A stretch of 64,000 bases of DNA from the NCBI GenBank assembly GCA_902806565.1, contig CADCXA010000025.1, positions 1,984,001-2,048,000 on the forward strand, in the 5' to 3' direction. The notes under the pieces are model-generated. The model was not told the origin of the DNA and did not search any database. It saw only the letters and a list, made by a program, of their open reading frames with translations. The position numbers and the translations under genes are program-made. This stretch comes from Hypoxylon rubiginosum. Its lineage: Eukaryota > Ascomycota > Sordariomycetes > Xylariales > Hypoxylaceae. Below are positions 23,406-34,961 of this stretch, piece by piece (the stretch's first letter is position 1; every line of letters begins with the position of its first letter).

Positions 23406-25126
23406 TTATGCCTTGACGTTCTTCTCGGTCGCCTCCTTGATGGCAGCGCCGAGTTCGGGGTTGACCTTGGTGAACATGTCGTAGGTCCGCGCCCGCGTGT
23501 CTACGTGGGCGTCGCACAGGTGAACCGACACGTTGGTGACGAAGTTCTCCTGCTGGCCAGGGGTCCGGCCGAGGACGTTCCAGAGGCCGTTGGCCTGCTC
23601 GTAGTCGTGAGGCTTGACTTCGTCGAACAGGTCGCTTACAGCAATGCCTGACCACGTCTCATGAGGGTTCGTGGGCTTGATGGATTGGTACGTCAACGGC
23701 CGGTAGCTGCTAGGGTAGTTGGGGTTTGCGCCGTAATTTCCGTTCACCGACATGGCACCGTCACGCTGGAATGGGTTGAAGGCTCTAAGAGGCGCGTTCA
23801 CAGGGATTTGTTGGTAGTTAACGCCGAGTCTGTGTCTGTGGGTATCAGGGTATGAGAACAGACGCGACTGTAGCACAGGGTCTGCCGACGGCTCAACGCC
23901 AGGCACGAGATGTGAAGGAGAGAAGGCCACTTGTTCGATCTCGGCAAAGTAATTCTCCACGTTCTTGTTGAGAGTCATCTTGCCGAACCGCCGGAGAGGC
24001 ACCTCAGCCTGCGGCCAGACCTTGGTCAAGTCGAAGATGTTCCACTTAAACTTCTGAGCCTGCTCCGGCGTCAAGGTCTGTACGTAGACGGTCCAGCTCG
24101 GGTACTCTCCCTTCTGGATGGCCTCGAACAGGTCCTGGGTCGCAAAGTCGGGGTTGTCAGAAGCGAGCTTGCCAGCCTCCGCATTGTTCCACGTCTTGCT
24201 TCCTTGGTCCGTCTTCAGGTGGACTTGGACGTAGACGTAAGAGCCGTCAGGTTTTGTGAATTTGTGGGTGTGACCAGAATAGCCGTTCATGAACCGGTAG
24301 GAGTAAGGAGTTCCCCTGTCAGAGAAAAGGTGCATGACCTGGTGGACTGACTCCTGATGGGTTGACTGTAGTGTACTGTATTAGAATTTGGATATATAGA
24401 TGGATAATCAAGAAGCATATCTTGATAACGCAAAGCTCCCTAGACTAACTCCTCCTGAGCAGATTCACAGCCTAGAGTATGTAGAGGAAAGAGGAAAGAG
24501 GAAAGAGGATAGACGATTAAAGCAAAACAGGCTTACCAGGTAGTCCCAGAACATGGTAGCATCCTTCAGGTTGGTCTGGGGGTTACGCTTCTGGGTGTGG
24601 ATGAACAATGGGAAGTTGGAGGGATCTCGGAGGAAGAAGATGGGGGTGTTGTTGTAGACCCAATCCCAGTTACCCTCTTGTGTGTAGAATTTGATGGCGA
24701 ATCCTAAGACGACTAGTTAATACATGTGTGTATCTACTCCGAATGGCTATTTCTCGTACCTCGAGGATCTCTGGCGCTGTCGGCTGAGCCCTTTTCACCA
24801 CCGACGGTGGAGAAACGAACGACACAGGGAGTCTTCTTGCCAACACCGTTCAACATATCAGCAGAGGTGAGATCGCTGATATCGTCGGTAAGCTCGAACT
24901 CGCCATAAGCGCCAGCTCCCTTGGCGTGGACAACACGCTCGGGGATTCTCTCACGGTCGAAGTGGGCGAGAAGGTCAATCAGATGGAAGTCCTGGAGCAG
25001 AAGGGGACCATGTGTGCCAACCCGCTGCCATTTGGAGGGGTTCTCAATGGGGAAGCCATTGGAGGTGGTGTACACGGGCTTCTCATTGTACTTGTAAGTA
25101 GACGCGGGCTTATCGTCGGCAACCAT
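23406..25126 (-). CDS. Monofunctional haem catalase (small-subunit type)
   Basis: Breaks down hydrogen peroxide. Exons: 25126-24760, 24703-24537 and 24365-23406, giving 497 residues, the normal size for small-subunit catalases. Start chosen at MVADDKPAS; an in-frame Met eight codons upstream is less likely. Visible signatures: [12 protein letters not shown] with the distal catalytic His, [23 protein letters not shown] with the catalytic Asn, and [14 protein letters not shown] with the haem-ligand Tyr. The C-terminus ends in KNVKA, so there is no plain PTS1 tripeptide, and a cytosolic location is as likely as peroxisomal. Intron 2 (24366-24536) carries a three-copy GAGGAAA repeat at about 24484-24509. 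Functionally paired with glutathione synthetase in peroxide defence, though not adjacent. Confidence 0.95.
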
Positions 25127-27580
25127 GATTGCGATTGGCTGTCTTTGCAAGAAATAGAAGACAACAAGAACAGCGCAGATGGAAGGGTAGATATATGATA
25201 TCTACCTCTGGGTATCTTGGAAAGCAAGGCTTATGTAGAATGAGGGGCTACCCGGGCTTTGAAGAAAGAAAAGCACGTGTACTACCTAGACAAAGAGGTC
25301 CTCTGTAGGGAGATGAGACCTCTTATATATGTAGGCAGACGAGTGGGATGGGTAGCTAAGATGGTGTAACAAGAGGGAACGGAAGCATGGAAACATCTGT
25401 GGCTACGAAACGGGAGGAGAAGCAGATATAAATACCTTTGAGCTAGCCTGCCTTGGACTACCTACCTTTCTGTACCTGTCTACATATGTAACTAAAACAT
25501 GTCCAGGTACATGATTCCCCGAGCCTGAGCTGTGAGGAGAGCATAGAACGGGCAGGAGAATAGGAGGGGTTTACGCGCCTCCAACTACGCATCTGACCAC
25601 TTACATACCGGCACCGTGGCTGTCGTGCTTCGTTTTGCTGCATGTCCACAGATGGAGGTTGAGTCAGGTAGGGTTGAAGCAGGGATATTGACTGGAGGAC
25701 AGCCAGGAGAGCCAAGGGCCAAGGGGGAGAAGAGAAGAGAGAGTACCTGTGCCCGTAGCCGTAGCCGTGGCCGGGGGGGTTGAGTGGAGGCGAGAAAAAA
25801 AGGGAAATCCAGAACTCGAAGCGAAGAAGCGAGAAATGATGAGACGACGGGAGATGGTGACCAACTCGTTCAAGTCTGGGTAAGCCGCTACGTAAGTGCA
25901 GAAACGCGTGCAGAAAGTGGGGTAAAGCTATTGGGAACAGGAAGAAGATCCAATCAGACAATTGGTAATTGCGAGCTTTGCCTTGCCCCGCGATTTACCG
26001 GCATCCCTCCGACGCTACAGTCCTGAAGAACGGTCCATCGACTGGCTGACTAGCAAGAACATCCTCAACTCGTTCTTGACTAAACATCCACTTATACGTT
26101 AGAGCCCGTGTTCAAACAACGTCCCCCCTTTATCAAGTTACAGCTATGTCGAAAATGATACCATTTCTACTAGACAGCACTGGCCAATTCGCTACATGCC
26201 AATATAATCTACGAGGAGCTCGGTCAACCTCGGACTTGGCGGGTTCTAAGGGAATCCTATTCCGTCTAACCCGGTAAATGCTAGCTACCTATAGGTACAG
26301 TACCTAAGGTAGTTTTTTTTTTGCACGTCCTTGTGGTACGCGACGCGTATATACGGATATCATTACCTGTTGGGACGCCCATAATCGCGGAGAAATATTA
26401 AACGCCACCGTCAGATTCTTACATATAGGTAGGTAACGCAGACCACCCATCTACTCTCTTATTAATAAGAGCTGGAACCTCCACCATCCGTCGAGCCTCG
26501 TGGGCTGCTAGGTTAAACATGCGACAGGGGTAATAGTCTCTTCTGAAGATTCAAATAAAGGACCCTGGTGGCAAAACCTACCTACATGTAGGTATACAGT
26601 AGAAACATCTACCGTCACAGAACCAACTAATGTACATATGTCGAATATCCAATTGCTCATCGGTAGCTAGTGCTTTTTACCGGCAGATGCTAGTGAGTTG
26701 TTCAAAACCCGACTATCGATCGAACCATGACGACCAATATCTCCAGCGACCCCTCCATTTCATGTAGGGGACTAAGGAGGGTGCTTGCATGGATATCTTC
26801 GGCAATCCTACCACCACCATAGCACAAACCAACGGCGCCTCTACCAAATACATATGGCTTACTATAAGATACATACCTTCCTCCTTGACATAAAACCGCA
26901 CGAGGTCTGACCAGAAGAGAGGGAGAAAAAAGGGTGTCAGCGCGTCGGGGCAAAAGTTGCAAATACCCAGATACCCCAGAGTCCCCCATCTTAACATCGC
27001 CGAGAGCTTTACAAAATAGTCCATGACATCATATAACGCGCCCCGTCTCGATTCCACCTACTACTGTTTAGACTAGATCTTTAACAAATGATACTATGTA
27101 CAACACATGACCAGTTTTTGATTTCCGGAAGAGGAGGGTCATCGTTTTCGTATATGGGCGATGCTCTACAACTATTTCAGCGATACCTACCAGCCTACCA
27201 ACACTTTCACCATCGCCAATCTCGGCCGTTTCGGCTGGGCTTTAGCTGAACCAATAACCTGGATTTAACGGGCGAAAATGACCGATCTCGAAAAAAAGAA
27301 TTCCAAATATCAAAACTCCGGAGGAATGCCCTGCGTAGATAGAACTGAGGCGAGTTGGTCTGGATTGCCCATGGCCCCTTTTCCCCTTTTCCCTTTTCGC
27401 CCTCGGCAGCCTCTCGTCGCCTAACATGTAACATGTTCACCGTCATTGCTCGAGTTTTAGGAGAGTTCTTGTGTCGGTGGTCAAACTCTAGTCCCGATTA
27501 GGAAGGTGGAGAACGCGTATTCCGAATTAGGACAGGCTTATATAAGCAGTAGGTCGGGACCGGCTTTGCCAGGTCTGAGT

Positions 27581-27720
27581 GCCAGGTTTGGATTCCAGAT
27601 TTGGATTCCAGATTTGGATTTGGGGCTTGCTTACTTAACCAAGCTTATTTAACCAGGTGTGGATCGCCCATGCTTTTGGATGCCAGGTTTGGAATACCAG
27701 GTTTGGAATGCCAAGTTTGG
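27581..27720. repeat. Degenerate CCAGGTTTGGA tandem repeats, two blocks
   Basis: Units of about 14-16 bp of the form CCAGGTTTGGATT or CCAGATTTGGATT at 27581-27626 and again at 27680-27720, separated by unrelated sequence. At least six diverged copies. Confidence 0.7.
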
Positions 27721-27833
27721 CAATTTATGTAAGCAGGCGCGCACAGGCCACCACGCAAAAGCCACATACACAACCACACCTTTATTTTACACATATAAAA
27801 CGTCACATAGCGCGAAGGGGCGTCGTGTGACGA

Positions 27834-27885
27834 GTGCGTATTTTTGCGGCGGCGGCGGCTTCGCCGCCGCCGCAAAAATACGCAC
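27834..27885. repeat. Perfect inverted repeat, 24-bp stem with 4-base loop
   Basis: Left arm starts GTGCGTATTTTTGCGG and continues as GCGGCGGCG; the right arm is its exact reverse complement ending ATACGCAC. Pairing runs 27834 with 27885 through 27857 with 27862, leaving GCTT at the tip. The outer stem is AT-rich, the inner stem GC-rich. Confidence 0.9.
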
Positions 27886-27919
27886 GAGGAGCCGGCGGCC
27901 CTGAGCGCAACGGCCGGCT

Positions 27920-27978
27920 GTGGCTTTAGGTATGGCTTTGGGTATGGCTATGGGTGTGGCTTTGGGTGTGGCTTTGGG
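27920..27978. repeat. 12-bp G-rich tandem repeat (TGGCTTTGGGTA)n
   Basis: Five consecutive 12-bp units, TGGCTTTGGGTA with one or two changes each, lying 35 bp after the hairpin. Confidence 0.85.
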
Positions 27979-28146
27979 GATAAGGACAGGGGGATAGGGG
28001 GGGGACAGGGGGATAGCCAATCAGAGCTCCTAAAACTCGAGCTTTTGTGTTCACCCAGAGGGAGGGGGGGACATCGGTTTTCCATTTTGGTACCCCGAAT
28101 AAAGTGTATCATGCACCATCCAGCCCGTTTAGGAAGAGAGAGGCTA

Positions 28147-28166
28147 CAGAGAGAGAGAGAGAGAGA
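28147..28166. repeat. (GA)n microsatellite
   Basis: An uninterrupted GA dinucleotide run of about 20 bp in non-coding DNA. Confidence 0.85.
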
Positions 28167-29455
28167 AACACTTGGGTAGACTTTCCCCCCCACACCAAAT
28201 CCCTTGAATCGGGTCGTGCGGGATCTCGTGGTCGGGCGATTACCTAAGTGGGGCCGAAGAAATGCGGCAAGTATCTTAGGTAAACTCGGCCGTAAATCCA
28301 ACTGCGGGCTAGCCTAATCGCGGCACTCCATCCCATCTAATACGTCTTAACTTATTCCCGCCACTCTTTCTGTATCATATCATTTTTCCCGCCTTTTTTT
28401 TTTATATATGCTATTTGACTAGTCAGCTTTCATGTGACGACTCGAAGTTGTCAAGCTAGGTACTGTAGTTTCATGTAGATAGAAACCAGGGGCGAGGACC
28501 TAAAACTCCTATATCGGCAAGACCTTACCAGAGCTTTCAGAAAGCCGTAGAGCTACAGAGCTGCATTACCTTACCCCTCTGCCCTTCCGAGCATCTGGTA
28601 TGTCCGAGGAAGCTTTCCCAGCTTCCGGATGTGTTCCCTACTGGACGAAGCTAGACGTGCCTATGGACTTGGGCACCTACACCCGATGATCGGAATGAGC
28701 TATTCTTAGTCTCGGAGAGCCTACCCACGTGGGAGGCGATTGATGCTTTAAACCGAGGTGTTAGCTCACTTCTATATCAATCATTAAAGTACGGAATGAT
28801 GAATCACGTTGCCCGAAAATCAACGCCCTGAAGAGCTAGCTACGTAGCCATAGCAGCTACTTTCAGTTGTCGAATTCGAGCGACGCGTTATCTATGATAA
28901 TTACAATATCTCTAAGGTAATGACTGAAATAGGGCCGCCTCCCCCTTGGCATTATGTGATCCGCACCGTCGGGATCAGATAGTTTTCCCCATCTGCCTTT
29001 TTCTATCCTTTCTATGACAGTTATGACAGTGATGAAAGGGCGGGTTTAGGGGCTCGTCGTATGCGTATATATATAATGGCCTGTCATACTAAACCAGGCC
29101 GGGTGGGCCCACGCCAAAAATTATGACGCCCAGTCTGATGCACTCGTATCTTTAGATTCTTCTTTCATTGAACTTGATATTCATTTGTTCTTCGCCTGCT
29201 CCTTCCCTCCCTCCCTTTGGCTCCTGTCAAAAAGTCCCCCCGAGAACGCCTTATGCTCCTAATCACAGCGGCCATGACACCTATAGCGGCCCACTTTGCC
29301 GGGGCCATCTACCCAAGCCGGTACGGATGCAATATCAAGAGAAACAAAAAGAGAAATGGTTGGAGATGCTGAGCTGAATTATTCTGTAGTCGGCGACGTT
29401 CGGTAGGTAGGTAGGTGTTATACAGGAGAACGATGTTCACGCGAGGTTATGACGT

Positions 29456-30300
29456 CTAGTCCTGCGATACGGTTTGCTGTGTAGCGCGTTAGCAAGGTTA
29501 GATTTACCCCTGAAGCTTGTGCCAAGCAGTGAAAGTCAAACGTGGCTTTGTAAGTAGGAAATATATAATAATAACATACCACAAGCCAATCCATGCCTTC
29601 GTTGACGCCACTTCCGTCGACTGCCGAGCATGCAACGATACTCCAGTTGCGATCCCTCAGCTCGCCGAGCCGCAGCGCCTCGGATATCTCGCCCGCGCCC
29701 TTGGCGCCGGGCTGGTCTTGCTTGTTGGCGAATACCAGTAGGGCGGCGTCCCTCAGCTCCTCTTCGTTGAGCATGGCGGCCAGCTCGTCGGCCGCTGTCT
29801 GCAGACGCTCGATATCCGTACTATCCACGACGAAGATGACGGCCGCCGTGTTCGCGTAGTAGCATCTCCAGTACGGGCGAATCGACGTCTGCCCGCCCAG
29901 ATCCCACACGTTGAAGTTTAGGTTCTTATATGTTACCGACTCGACGTTGAAGCCAATCGTGGGGATCGTCGTTACTACTTCGCCTATCTGTGGGCTTGTT
30001 CGTCAGTCCTCGAGCCTTATATATTGCTCTTGGGGAATTCATCGAGGGAGAGACAGGAAGGAAGCGTAGCGGTAGTGGGCGGAAGTAAACAGTAGACACG
30101 ATGACTGACCTTTAATCTGTATAGCAATGTTGTCTTTCCCGCATTATCCTGCGCAAGAAGAACGAATCAGCTCAGCTCGCTCCGCCACCACGAAGCTCGA
30201 ATAAGGGGGGATCATAAGTTCGTACAAGACCTAGGATTAAGATCCTTATCTCCTTCTTTGCCCACAGCATGCTAGACAGCCATGACACGCTCTGACCCAT
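29456..30300 (-). CDS. ARL1: ARF-like small GTPase ARL1
   Basis: Golgi-associated Ras-superfamily GTPase that recruits GRIP-domain golgins. Exons: 30300-30226, 30148-30110, 29987-29580 and 29476-29456, all in phase 0, giving 180 residues. The N-terminus MGQSVSW carries Gly2 for myristoylation. Nucleotide-binding motifs are GLDNAGKTT (24-32, split by intron 1), TIPTIGFN (switch 1), WDLGGQTS (switch 2), NKQD and CSA. The last exon codes only QTVSQD, and the acceptor CTACACAG was chosen because it completes a normal ARL1 end. Without it the frame runs into an unlike tail. The gene diverges from eL39. Confidence 0.93.
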
Positions 30301-30991
30301 CTTGTGTATGTGTAGGTTTCGGTCGTTTAGGAGGGGGGCCGGCGCTCTTTGTTGGTTGGGAATAGAACGGCGACGCGATCGGGTGCCGGCTTGCTCTATA
30401 GCTGTCTAAAACAAGGAGTATTAAATAAGTCCAGCGGATCCGTCGCTAAGTCTCTGGGGTTTGTTCGGTCGTTCAGGAAAAAGGATCTTCGTAAGACGCG
30501 TGGGAAAAACAGGAAAGATTAGTAAATAGTAGCTTGTTGTTGTTGTTTTCTTGCTATAATAGCGATTTAATCAAAGTCGTGTCGAGCTTCCCGGCTTTTG
30601 AAATCTTGCGCAGGGCCAAAAAGCAGAACAATCCACTAAGAGATTGGCTTTCTAAGCAAGGGTCTTTAACGTTTAGGGAGGCCGCCGCCATAAGGATGTA
30701 GGGATACGCTAAATCGCCTTGGCGCCCCACTTTACGAGTGACATTTTGCCAGATGGCAGACGGGCAGACGGACAGTTGCAGAAGCTTATCTTATCAATGG
30801 TCCAAGGTTTATTTCTAACCAGAAGGTCACGTGTACCGAACTTTCGGTACGCGCACAATTCAGATTGGGGCTGCAAAACCCTCGTATCCAAGCCAAAAAT
30901 TTCCAGCCCGCCTTGACTTACTACTCCACCCTCCTTCAACCAAAAGACAACCACAAACAACCGCCTCGACATTTGCGACAATACAGTCAAA
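30301..30991. promoter_or_regulatory. Divergent ARL1 / eL39 promoter region
   Basis: 691 bp separates the two start codons, so both genes are transcribed from here in opposite directions. A short inverted word GTACCGAAC TTTCGGTAC lies near 30834-30851, about 150 bp upstream of the eL39 start. No gene is present. Confidence 0.5.
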
Positions 30992-31484
30992 ATGCCGGTA
31001 TGTACACCCTGAAATCGTCGTGTAATTTATTATTCGAGATCCCTACTTGATCAGTCTAATCGATCTGTTTCGCTTCCTCGCTTCCTCGCTTTCTTATTTC
31101 AAAGTGGAATGAGGAGCAGGAATGCGACGGCGACTCGATTCAACCTGGCGAAGATGGCGAACACCCTTGTGAGATGAACAAATCACTGACAAAATTTGCA
31201 ATCATAGAGCCACAAGTCTTTCCGAACGAAGCAGAAGCTTGCTAAAGCTCAGAAGCAAAACCGACCCATCCCTCAATGGATCCGTCTCCGGACTGGTAAC
31301 AGCATCAGGTACGATGACACCCCCATACGACTCCTGCGAAATTACTCGGGCTCGACGCGGATGGCAGAAGACGCGCGAGAACGCTGGAGTAGAAGACCGG
31401 ATAAACGAATGGCAGGGAACTAACCCGGTCTACAGATACAACGCCAAGCGAAGGCATTGGCGCAAGACTCGTCTCGGTATCTAG
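30992..31484 (+). CDS. RPL39: 60S ribosomal protein eL39
   Basis: Small, very basic protein of the large ribosomal subunit near the peptide exit tunnel. Exons: 30992-30997 (only ATG CCG), 31208-31308 and 31436-31484, encoding 51 residues, exactly the family length. The assembled protein begins MPSHKSF and includes [15 protein letters not shown] and [16 protein letters not shown], all canonical. Arg44 is split by the second intron (AG plus A). The six-base first coding exon and long first intron (210 bp) are usual for ribosomal protein genes in fungi. The gene is easily missed by ORF searches. Confidence 0.96.
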
Positions 31485-32256
31485 ATGCCTCTCTACACCC
31501 TCATCTACACCGGTTACCTCTGTCCTGGGATGCCTCACCGAATGCTACATGTCACCATCACGAATTTGGCGAACAGGGGAATTTTAGAGCAGGACGAAGT
31601 CTAGCAGTGGATGATATTATCAACATTGGCAAAATGCTTCGGTGGACTTCCTTTCCAGGCGAAAAAAAAACAAGGGTGTATCCGTGTCAGAAGGGGGAAA
31701 ACATGATGCTTGGGGCGGTTCGGCTTTCTTCAGGGCTCATCATTCGAGAGTTGCATGGTATCGGTCATAGGGAATGAAACACATTTGCGAAAACAAACAC
31801 ACAAACATTAACTACGACGCCTTCATGTCGTCTAGCAGGATTCTCCCGCGTTGTGATTGACTCATGCAGTATGCTATTAAGTAAGAGTGCTTGCCTCTGA
31901 TACGATACGACGAATACCAGTGATGCGATTTGGGAAATCTGGTCAGAATAGAAGATGGATTCATGCATTGCTATCTAGGTAGGGTATCTAGCCAAGGGCC
32001 AACGGATACCATTTCCTCTCCTCCCTTTCCTCCATGTCAACACCCCTTTTTTCTTATTTCATTACCATGCCGAAAAACTCATCGAAGTCTGGATAGTCAT
32101 CATTAGCTAATTGTAAAACACTAGAGCAGCCATGTGAGAAGAAGTAGTTCTTACCAACGCAATTTCATCGAAGAATTAGAAAGACGAACGAACTTGGTGG
32201 GTTTGTTCTCTTGCGTAAGCGAGTTACCGAGGGGGAGGAGCGTAGTCGAAACGATA
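31485..32256. other. Convergent 3' flanks of eL39 and the two-helix membrane protein gene
   Basis: No confident gene. On the minus strand, 32054-32250 contains a spliceable reading frame that may belong to the neighbouring gene or be chance; it is listed in the findings. Confidence 0.5.
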
Positions 32257-33024
32257 TCATCCTTGACGATGGATCATGTGGTCGCGGAAACGTCTGAGGA
32301 ACTCCTCGTCTCCGGAATCAGGGCCCAGGTCTCCGTTGCGGGGGAGAAAGGAAGAGCCCGTTCCAGCCATGGGGTTGGGGAAGGATGCCCAGCCGCGCTC
32401 GAACCTCTGCATTTCCTCCATGAGACCATCGATATCTTCGATGGGGAAGTCGTCTCCGAACGGGAACGTGCTCTCGAAGGAGGACTCGCCTTCGGAGGGG
32501 GACGCGACTGCGAAGGGGGACGCGACGTTGGCAGTCTCGTGGGCAGCCTTGCGGTCGTGCTTGTGCTTGCTTCCAGCAGCGGCGGCGACGGTTGCCTTGT
32601 CCTTGTCCTCCCGGACCACGGCTTGCACGAGAGACAGCGGGTTGGCGAGCCAGATGTAGAAAGTGGCTGCCATGACCGTGGCGGGAAGAACCGGGGTCGG
32701 GAATCGGAAGACGACGTAGGCGACGGCGCGAACGAGGGCCTGGATCTTGCCGTAGATCTTCGACATGATCGACTTCTTCTGCTCCTCCTTCTTGTCGTTA
32801 GGCTTGGACGAGTGCTGCTGCTTCTTGTCCTCCTCCTTCTTGTGGACGATGCCGCTGTCCAGGAGCTGGGCGATGGGACGGAGTGCTTCCTCGAGGGTGG
32901 CGGGAGCGGTAGCCATGAAGTAGGCGAAAGCGACGATGAAGACGCAAAGGACGAAGTTGATCATCATCAGCAAGGCCGTCATAATGACGTAGAATACGTT
33001 GGAGTGGACGTGAGTGTTGGCCAT
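32257..33024 (-). CDS. Uncharacterised two-helix membrane protein
   Basis: Single-exon ORF of 255 residues with strong fungal codon bias (mostly C-ending codons), so I take it as real although I do not recognise the family. Two hydrophobic segments are visible: residues about 9-40 (FYVIMTALLMMINFVLCVF core) and about 100-135. They are separated by a Lys/Glu/Gln-rich linker with KKEEDKKQQ and KKEEQKK. The C-terminal half is soluble, acidic and Ser/Phe-rich, ending in FLRRFRDHMIHRQG. A small ER or mitochondrial membrane protein is possible. A long antisense ORF over the same DNA is a shadow. Confidence 0.7.
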   Translation of the reverse strand: MANTHVHSNVFYVIMTALLMMINFVLCVFIVAFAYFMATAPATLEEALRPIAQLLDSGIVHKKEEDKKQQHSSKPNDKKEEQKKSIMSKIYGKIQALVRAVAYVVFRFPTPVLPATVMAATFYIWLANPLSLVQAVVREDKDKATVAAAAGSKHKHDRKAAHETANVASPFAVASPSEGESSFESTFPFGDDFPIEDIDGLMEEMQRFERGWASFPNPMAGTGSSFLPRNGDLGPDSGDEEFLRRFRDHMIHRQG

Positions 33025-34224
33025 TGTGACGACGGGCAGCGAGACGTGCCGAAGAGAACGAAGGAAAAAAAAAAGAAAGAAACGTGTGTGTAAAAAGAAA
33101 GACGCGCGCGTGTGTTTATGTGGTCTGCGTCTGCGGCAGAGGGAACCAGCTTTGCGAAAACCTTTGCGGTACCTGCGTTTGGCTGCGTTGCTGTGCGGCT
33201 GGTTACTTGGGCAGGTTTGAAAAGAAAGGAAGACGTGAAGTGGGAGGGTGTAGAGATTTATATATCTAGAAAACCACTCGAGAGCGAACGTGTGTGGGAG
33301 GGCTGGCGGATATTTATGTGAAAGCGCACAGGATGGTGGATTTGTGTGTGTGCTTGAAGCATTCGTTAGGTCGTTTGCACGTGCCGTATCGCGCCTTCAC
33401 GAGATGCCCAAGGTCCAGCCAGGTTAACCGGTTTGGTCGCCGTTTTGAAGAAAGAACGCCTATGGTATTCCTGGGTACGGTAGGTACGGTAGGTACAAAC
33501 ATTTGAGCGGCGATTACTCCATACGGTGCACGATCGCGTCCGCACCCGGCAACGACTTCCACGATACCATTTCATCTGATTTACAGCAAACTCAGGGTAC
33601 TAGGTACTAGGTACTAGGTAAATAGGAAAATAGGAGATTGACCCGGCCAGTTTAGTACATATGTAGCTTTCCCTTTTATGGTTGGGTTTTAGTAAAGATT
33701 TTTTATATTAGAATCAGCATAGGGTTAGTATTATCTTAGTATAGCAGTAATAGGTGCAATATTTAGGTACAAAATCACCGGTGCCAGCCAGCTAGGGACT
33801 CATGGAAGAATACGGAATGTTCACAGGAGTAGTTTTAAGATGTAGGATAATTATATGGTAAAAAAAGGGCATATTTATTAGTGAAGTGCTAGTTCTGATC
33901 CCATGGCCGAGTGATTTGATATATCGTCCATGGATGCAATGTCGCATATGCAATACAGTACGTGTGCTATCTAGTAGCAGTGGCGGTATCGATGGACCAT
34001 ATAGCGAAGCATGATCCATCTCCCAGTTTCACCACGCACACCAACCAGTAAGACGAATTCTTCCTAGCCTGCCTGAACACATGCCAATATGCATCCCTCT
34101 ATGAGGGTAAAGACTTCTTTCGTATCTAACTAGCTTTGTATCCGGCTAGAAACTGTGTGCCATGAAACTCAGATGCCGCAGTGTAAAACAACGAGGTAAA
34201 AGATCAAAGTTAGGGGCGAGTTCT
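33025..34224. other. Intergenic, promoter of the two-helix membrane protein and 3' flank of SKP1
   Basis: 1.2 kb with no supported gene. Contains (GGTACTA)n at 33597-33620 and a GGTAGGTACGGTAGGTAC word near 33480. The A/T content rises after 33640. Confidence 0.5.
33597..33620. repeat. (GGTACTA)n tandem repeat
   Basis: About three and a half copies of the 7-bp unit GGTACTA, related to the TACCTA/TAGGTA words found across intergenic DNA here. Confidence 0.8.
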
Positions 34225-34961
34225 TTATCGGTCCTCGGCCCACTCGTTCTCCCGACGGATCTGCTCTTCCTCCTCGGGCGTGAAGTCGTTGGTGATGTTG
34301 AACGTCTTACGGATCTCCTCGGGTGACTTGCCCTTGATCATGTTCGCGACCGTCTTGCATCCAACATCTAGCAGCGCCTTGATGTCTAGGTAGTTGGAAG
34401 CCTAGTAACAGATACAAAGTTAGTAATTAATGAAACAAAGGCAATGGTAAAAGTGGCGATTAAACATACAAGGATGATCTCAAAGAGCATCTCCTGGTCC
34501 ACCTGCATGAACTTCTGGTCCCACTCGTCGATGTCCGTCGTCTTCTTGCGGTTGTCGGACTCGTCTTCATTGGTGGCAGGGGGGTCGTTGCGGTGGTGCT
34601 CGCACCACTCGATGACCTTGCGAAGGACAGGCTCGGTGACCTAAAGTAGACGAGAAATTAGAATCGTGAGCACATCGCGGACGGCAGTAGCGCCGAGACT
34701 GCGGTCAGGGCTACCATGGGAAGGAATAGCTTACGTTAGGAATGGGGATGGTCTGTCCCTCGGCGTTAGGACCTAGATCGTCCAGCATGTTCTTGATGAG
34801 CAGGGAGCGCTCGGCAACGGCCTTCTCTGCAGTGGATGTGAGCAGTCTGTCGCATATGATAGCCAGGGAAATTCCGAGTACTTACCAACATCGATCTTGA
34901 TGTTATCGTTGGACTGAAGGCGAATGTGGCCAGCGGCCGGGGGAGCTTCCGTCTCGACCAT
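34225..34961 (-). CDS. SKP1: SKP1 homologue, SCF ubiquitin ligase adaptor (SconC type)
   Basis: Bridges cullin-1 and F-box proteins in SCF ligases; in filamentous fungi the orthologue SconC also acts in sulfur metabolite repression. Exons: 34961-34886, 34826-34735, 34640-34470 and 34401-34225, giving 171 residues, close to the usual length. The BTB/POZ part reads [34 protein letters not shown] and VIEWCEHH. The C-terminal SKP1 dimerisation and F-box-binding region reads [34 protein letters not shown], followed by the conserved end [13 protein letters not shown] (here [10 protein letters not shown]). Phases 1, 0 and 0 at the introns are consistent. Firm assignment. Confidence 0.96.

Larger units (their letters stand above)
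25127..29455. other. 4.3-kb gene-poor region upstream of catalase
   Basis: Neither strand gives an ORF with domain features or fungal codon bias; the longest (25458-25961, minus) is composition-driven. The region contains many TACCTA/TAGGTA words, a GA microsatellite (28147-28166), poly-T runs, a perfect hairpin (27834-27885) and two tandem repeats (27581-27720 and 27920-27978). It could hold the catalase promoter and a long non-coding transcript, but nothing shows one. Confidence 0.6.

Noticed and set aside
25458..25961. 167-residue minus-strand ORF upstream of catalase
   Set aside because: Phe/Pro/Ser-rich low-complexity translation; no start context or family likeness.
27566..27980. Repeat cluster considered as a CRISPR-like array
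   Set aside because: Units are short and contiguous with no spacers, and the genome is clearly fungal.
32134..33093. 319-residue plus-strand ORF antisense to the two-helix membrane protein
   Set aside because: Composition follows the reverse complement of well-biased codons; it has long Val/Leu/Gly runs and no domain pattern.
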